In this document: positions 62,349 to 64,000 of the stretch, in pieces | How the letters are laid out: every line of letters starts with the position of its first letter | How positions within the stretch are numbered: position 1 is the stretch's first letter | Assembly: GCA_019166125.1 (NCBI GenBank) | Contig: JAHTBO010000005.1 | Span: 50,159-114,158, forward strand | Origin: Alcaligenaceae bacterium CGII-47 | GTDB lineage: Bacteria; Pseudomonadota; Gammaproteobacteria; Burkholderiales; Burkholderiaceae_B | DNA: 64,000 bases | Reading direction: 5' to 3' | Notes under the pieces: generated by a model | The model's input: the letters and a program-made list of their open reading frames with translations, nothing else | What the model was told of the DNA's origin: nothing | Database searches by the model: none | Made by a program: the position numbers and the translations under genes

Positions 62349-63656
62349 CTATAAGCCCATGAATTCAGGTAGAAACAACACGATGCTGGGGAATGCGATC
62401 AAGGCTGCGATAATAAGTAGGTCGGCCACCATAAACCATGCTGCCCCTTTGAATATGACGCCTAGCGGCACCTCGGGCCTTAAGGTTTTAACGGCGAATA
62501 CATTCATGCCAACCGGTGGACTAAGCAGGCCGATTTCAGTCAGTTTGACAATAATAATGCCGATAAAGACCAGATTAAACCCAAGGCTATCAAAAATGGG
62601 TATGAAGATGGGCAGCGTGAGCAGCACAATACCAACCGGATCCAGAAACATTCCCAACACTAGATACACACATATGGCGATCAGCATGACAACGTATTTC
62701 GATTGGATATGTTGGGACACCAGTTCCAGCAGCACGTCAGGCACGTTGCCAAAAATGAATAAGCGTGAAAGCAAAACTGCACCGATGACGATCAGGAAAA
62801 TAGATATCGTGCTGGTCAACGTGTTTTGCAATGCATTGCGTAATCCAGTAAGGCTGGCTTGGCCACGAAGCAATGCCAGGGAAAGCGTCAGTGTTGCACC
62901 AATGGCACCGGCTTGTGTCGGTGTAACGATCCCCGCGTACAAGCTGCCGATCACCCCTAGAACCAAAAATGGCAAAGGCCAAATGCCCGATAGCGATCGG
63001 AAGCGCTCAGCCCACGTGGCCTTGACATCATCACGCGGTGCCAGGCTTGGGTTGATAATGCAGCGAATCACGATCAGCCCGGCAAAAACAATGGCGGTCA
63101 ATATTCCCGGGATAATGGCTGCGATGAATAGTTTCAGGATGGATATTTGCGCGAATATCCCGATGATGATCATCTGGATACTTGGTGGGATGAGCGAACC
63201 TAATGTTCCGGCACTTGCAACCGAACCGCAGGCCAGACTGTCCTTGTAGCCGTACCGTTGCATCTCGGGCAGGGCGATACGCCCCATAGTGATGGTTGTT
63301 GCCAGGCTTGAACCGGATGCGGCAGCAAATCCGGCACAGGCAAAGTTGGTCGCCACGGCCAGACCGCCGGGTAACCACGAGACCCATAACCGAGCAGCCC
63401 GAAACAGATCTTTAGTCAGACCGGTATTGAACGCCAGCTCTCCCATAAGTAAAAACATGGGTATTGCCGACAATTCCCAGTTGGCGATGACGTCGTATGC
63501 GGTACTGCTAAACAGGTCAAACGCGGTGCTCCAGCTGGCGAGCACGCCGATGCCCACGACGGATATGGTTCCCAACGCCAGCCCCACCGGCACGCGTAGC
63601 CCGATCAGCACCAAGCCCACAGCCAGCGCAACCAGCGTGATATAAAATTCTTCCAT
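62349..63656 (-). CDS. dctM: TRAP transporter large permease (DctM)
   Basis: 435 residues, about 12 membrane helices. Family segments FLLMGELAFNTGLTKDLF, GFAAASGSSLATTITMGRIALPEMQRYGY, SAGTLGSLIPPSIQMIIIG and LGMFLDPVGIVLLTLPIF (the last with the usual D for substrate coupling), PPVGMNVFAVK. The binding-protein gene lies upstream on the same strand (about 155 bases), then dctQ downstream, so the order is P-M-Q rather than the more common P-Q-M. Confidence 0.94.
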   Translation of the reverse strand: MEEFYITLVALAVGLVLIGLRVPVGLALGTISVVGIGVLASWSTAFDLFSSTAYDVIANWELSAIPMFLLMGELAFNTGLTKDLFRAARLWVSWLPGGLAVATNFACAGFAAASGSSLATTITMGRIALPEMQRYGYKDSLACGSVASAGTLGSLIPPSIQMIIIGIFAQISILKLFIAAIIPGILTAIVFAGLIVIRCIINPSLAPRDDVKATWAERFRSLSGIWPLPFLVLGVIGSLYAGIVTPTQAGAIGATLTLSLALLRGQASLTGLRNALQNTLTSTISIFLIVIGAVLLSRLFIFGNVPDVLLELVSQHIQSKYVVMLIAICVYLVLGMFLDPVGIVLLTLPIFIPIFDSLGFNLVFIGIIIVKLTEIGLLSPPVGMNVFAVKTLRPEVPLGVIFKGAAWFMVADLLIIAALIAFPSIVLFLPEFMGL

Positions 63657-63757
63657 CTGAAATTTCTCAGGTGACGTTACACTGCAAAGCTAGGCTTTAT
63701 CTCAGTCCCGCATCGTATGCGGCACATTCCACGTGGCCTGCGCATTATTGCCCTAAA

Positions 63758-63803
63758 TTCGGGGTTGGAAAAAAGTCTCTCGGCCAACCCCGAACATGAA
63801 GCG
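63758..63803 (-). promoter_or_regulatory. Hairpin between the binding-protein gene and dctM
   Basis: Perfect 11-base inverted repeat TTCGGGGTTGG / CCAACCCCGAA (63758-63768 with 63784-63794), starting 18 bases past the stop codon on the minus strand. No T-run of terminator length follows. Likely protects or attenuates the transcript so that more binding protein than permease is made. Confidence 0.6.
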
Positions 63804-63812
63804 ATGCTACCG

Positions 63813-64000
63813 TTACTTAAGCGCTGCGGTCGGGGCAAATACCTGGGTTTTCAGATCTTCGTTGAAACGATCGAAGTCAAAGTCCGCCGGTTTAGTGCGA
63901 TCATCCCATTTTTTCAGGGTTTCGATGTGTTTGGCGATGATATCGGCTGACTGGCCAGAGCCGCCTATTTTGATTATATCCGCCGCAATATTGGCGGTTT
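63813..64000 (-). CDS. C-terminal end of a presumed TRAP substrate-binding protein (cut by window edge)
   Basis: 62 codons open to the right edge, ending in TAA at 63813. The visible part (IAADIIKIGGSGQSADIIAKH, then FDFDRFNEDLKTQVFAPTAALK) is short; it is assigned to the substrate-binding protein because it directly precedes dctM-dctQ on the same strand. It could also be another type of binding protein or periplasmic protein; the rest lies outside the window. Confidence 0.5.
   Translation of the reverse strand, partial: TANIAADIIKIGGSGQSADIIAKHIETLKKWDDRTKPADFDFDRFNEDLKTQVFAPTAALK

Noticed and set aside
62359..63249. 296-codon plus-strand frame opposite dctM
   Set aside because: Long because the antisense of a hydrophobic protein has few stops; composition Ser/Pro/Asn-rich without domain motifs.

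Overview
The window reads as chromosomal DNA of a betaproteobacterium of the order Burkholderiales, most like the family Alcaligenaceae (inference from gene order and protein style; no search was run). Supporting points are the hrcA-hemH / nadK-recN / fur / bamE-dapB neighbourhood, the grpE-dnaK-dnaJ block with sigma-32 promoters, a fused branched-chain amino acid (LIV-type) ABC transporter and abundant class III CoA-transferase, IclR and TRAP functions. Two quinol nitric oxide reductases point to denitrification or NO-detoxifying capacity.

Layout. 1-5 kb: both bacterial N-degron aminoacyl-transferases (bpt, aat) separated by a CaiB-type CoA-transferase, then a Nudix hydrolase, two uncharacterised genes and tRNA-Cys. 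5-8.4 kb: ilvE-rluE, a PAS histidine kinase and tRNA-Gly. 8.6-20.8 kb: housekeeping genes murB, dapB, bamE, fur, recN, nadK, hrcA, hemH, a gamma-carbonic-anhydrase-like gene, grpE, dnaK, dnaJ, with good sigma-32 promoters before grpE and dnaK. 20.8-23.6 kb: a double-domain M16 peptidase.

23.7-37.1 kb is an accessory, visibly more AT-rich catabolic region. One arm (minus strand) holds a LIV-type binding protein, LivH, a single-chain LivM-LivG-LivF fusion and a short-chain dehydrogenase, preceded by a broken LysR gene and a KstD/fumarate-reductase-like flavoprotein. The other arm (plus strand) holds an IclR regulator, a cupin, an aldehyde dehydrogenase and a thiamine-diphosphate enzyme. Together these look like uptake and degradation of an unidentified organic acid via a 2-oxo acid and an aldehyde.

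37.1-42.6 kb: MoxR ATPase / GNAT / VWA operon, two small cytochromes c, a DUF1841 gene and icd. 42.6-43.9 kb is a scar of mobile DNA at the icd 3' end: an imperfect repeat of the icd tail and terminator, an integrase N-terminal fragment, a toxin gene collapsed to 29 codons and its intact antitoxin. 44-54.8 kb: first qNor, a small secreted protein, a glycine-betaine-type ABC transporter with a double permease, an OPT transporter and an FMN 2-hydroxyacid dehydrogenase. 54.9-64 kb: tRNA-Thr, MAPEG protein, PerM/AI-2E-family protein, CorA, a second and divergent qNor, and divergently an HPF-like hibernation factor with a bacterial eRF1-like (baeRF) protein; the window ends in a TRAP transporter operon whose binding-protein gene is cut by the edge.
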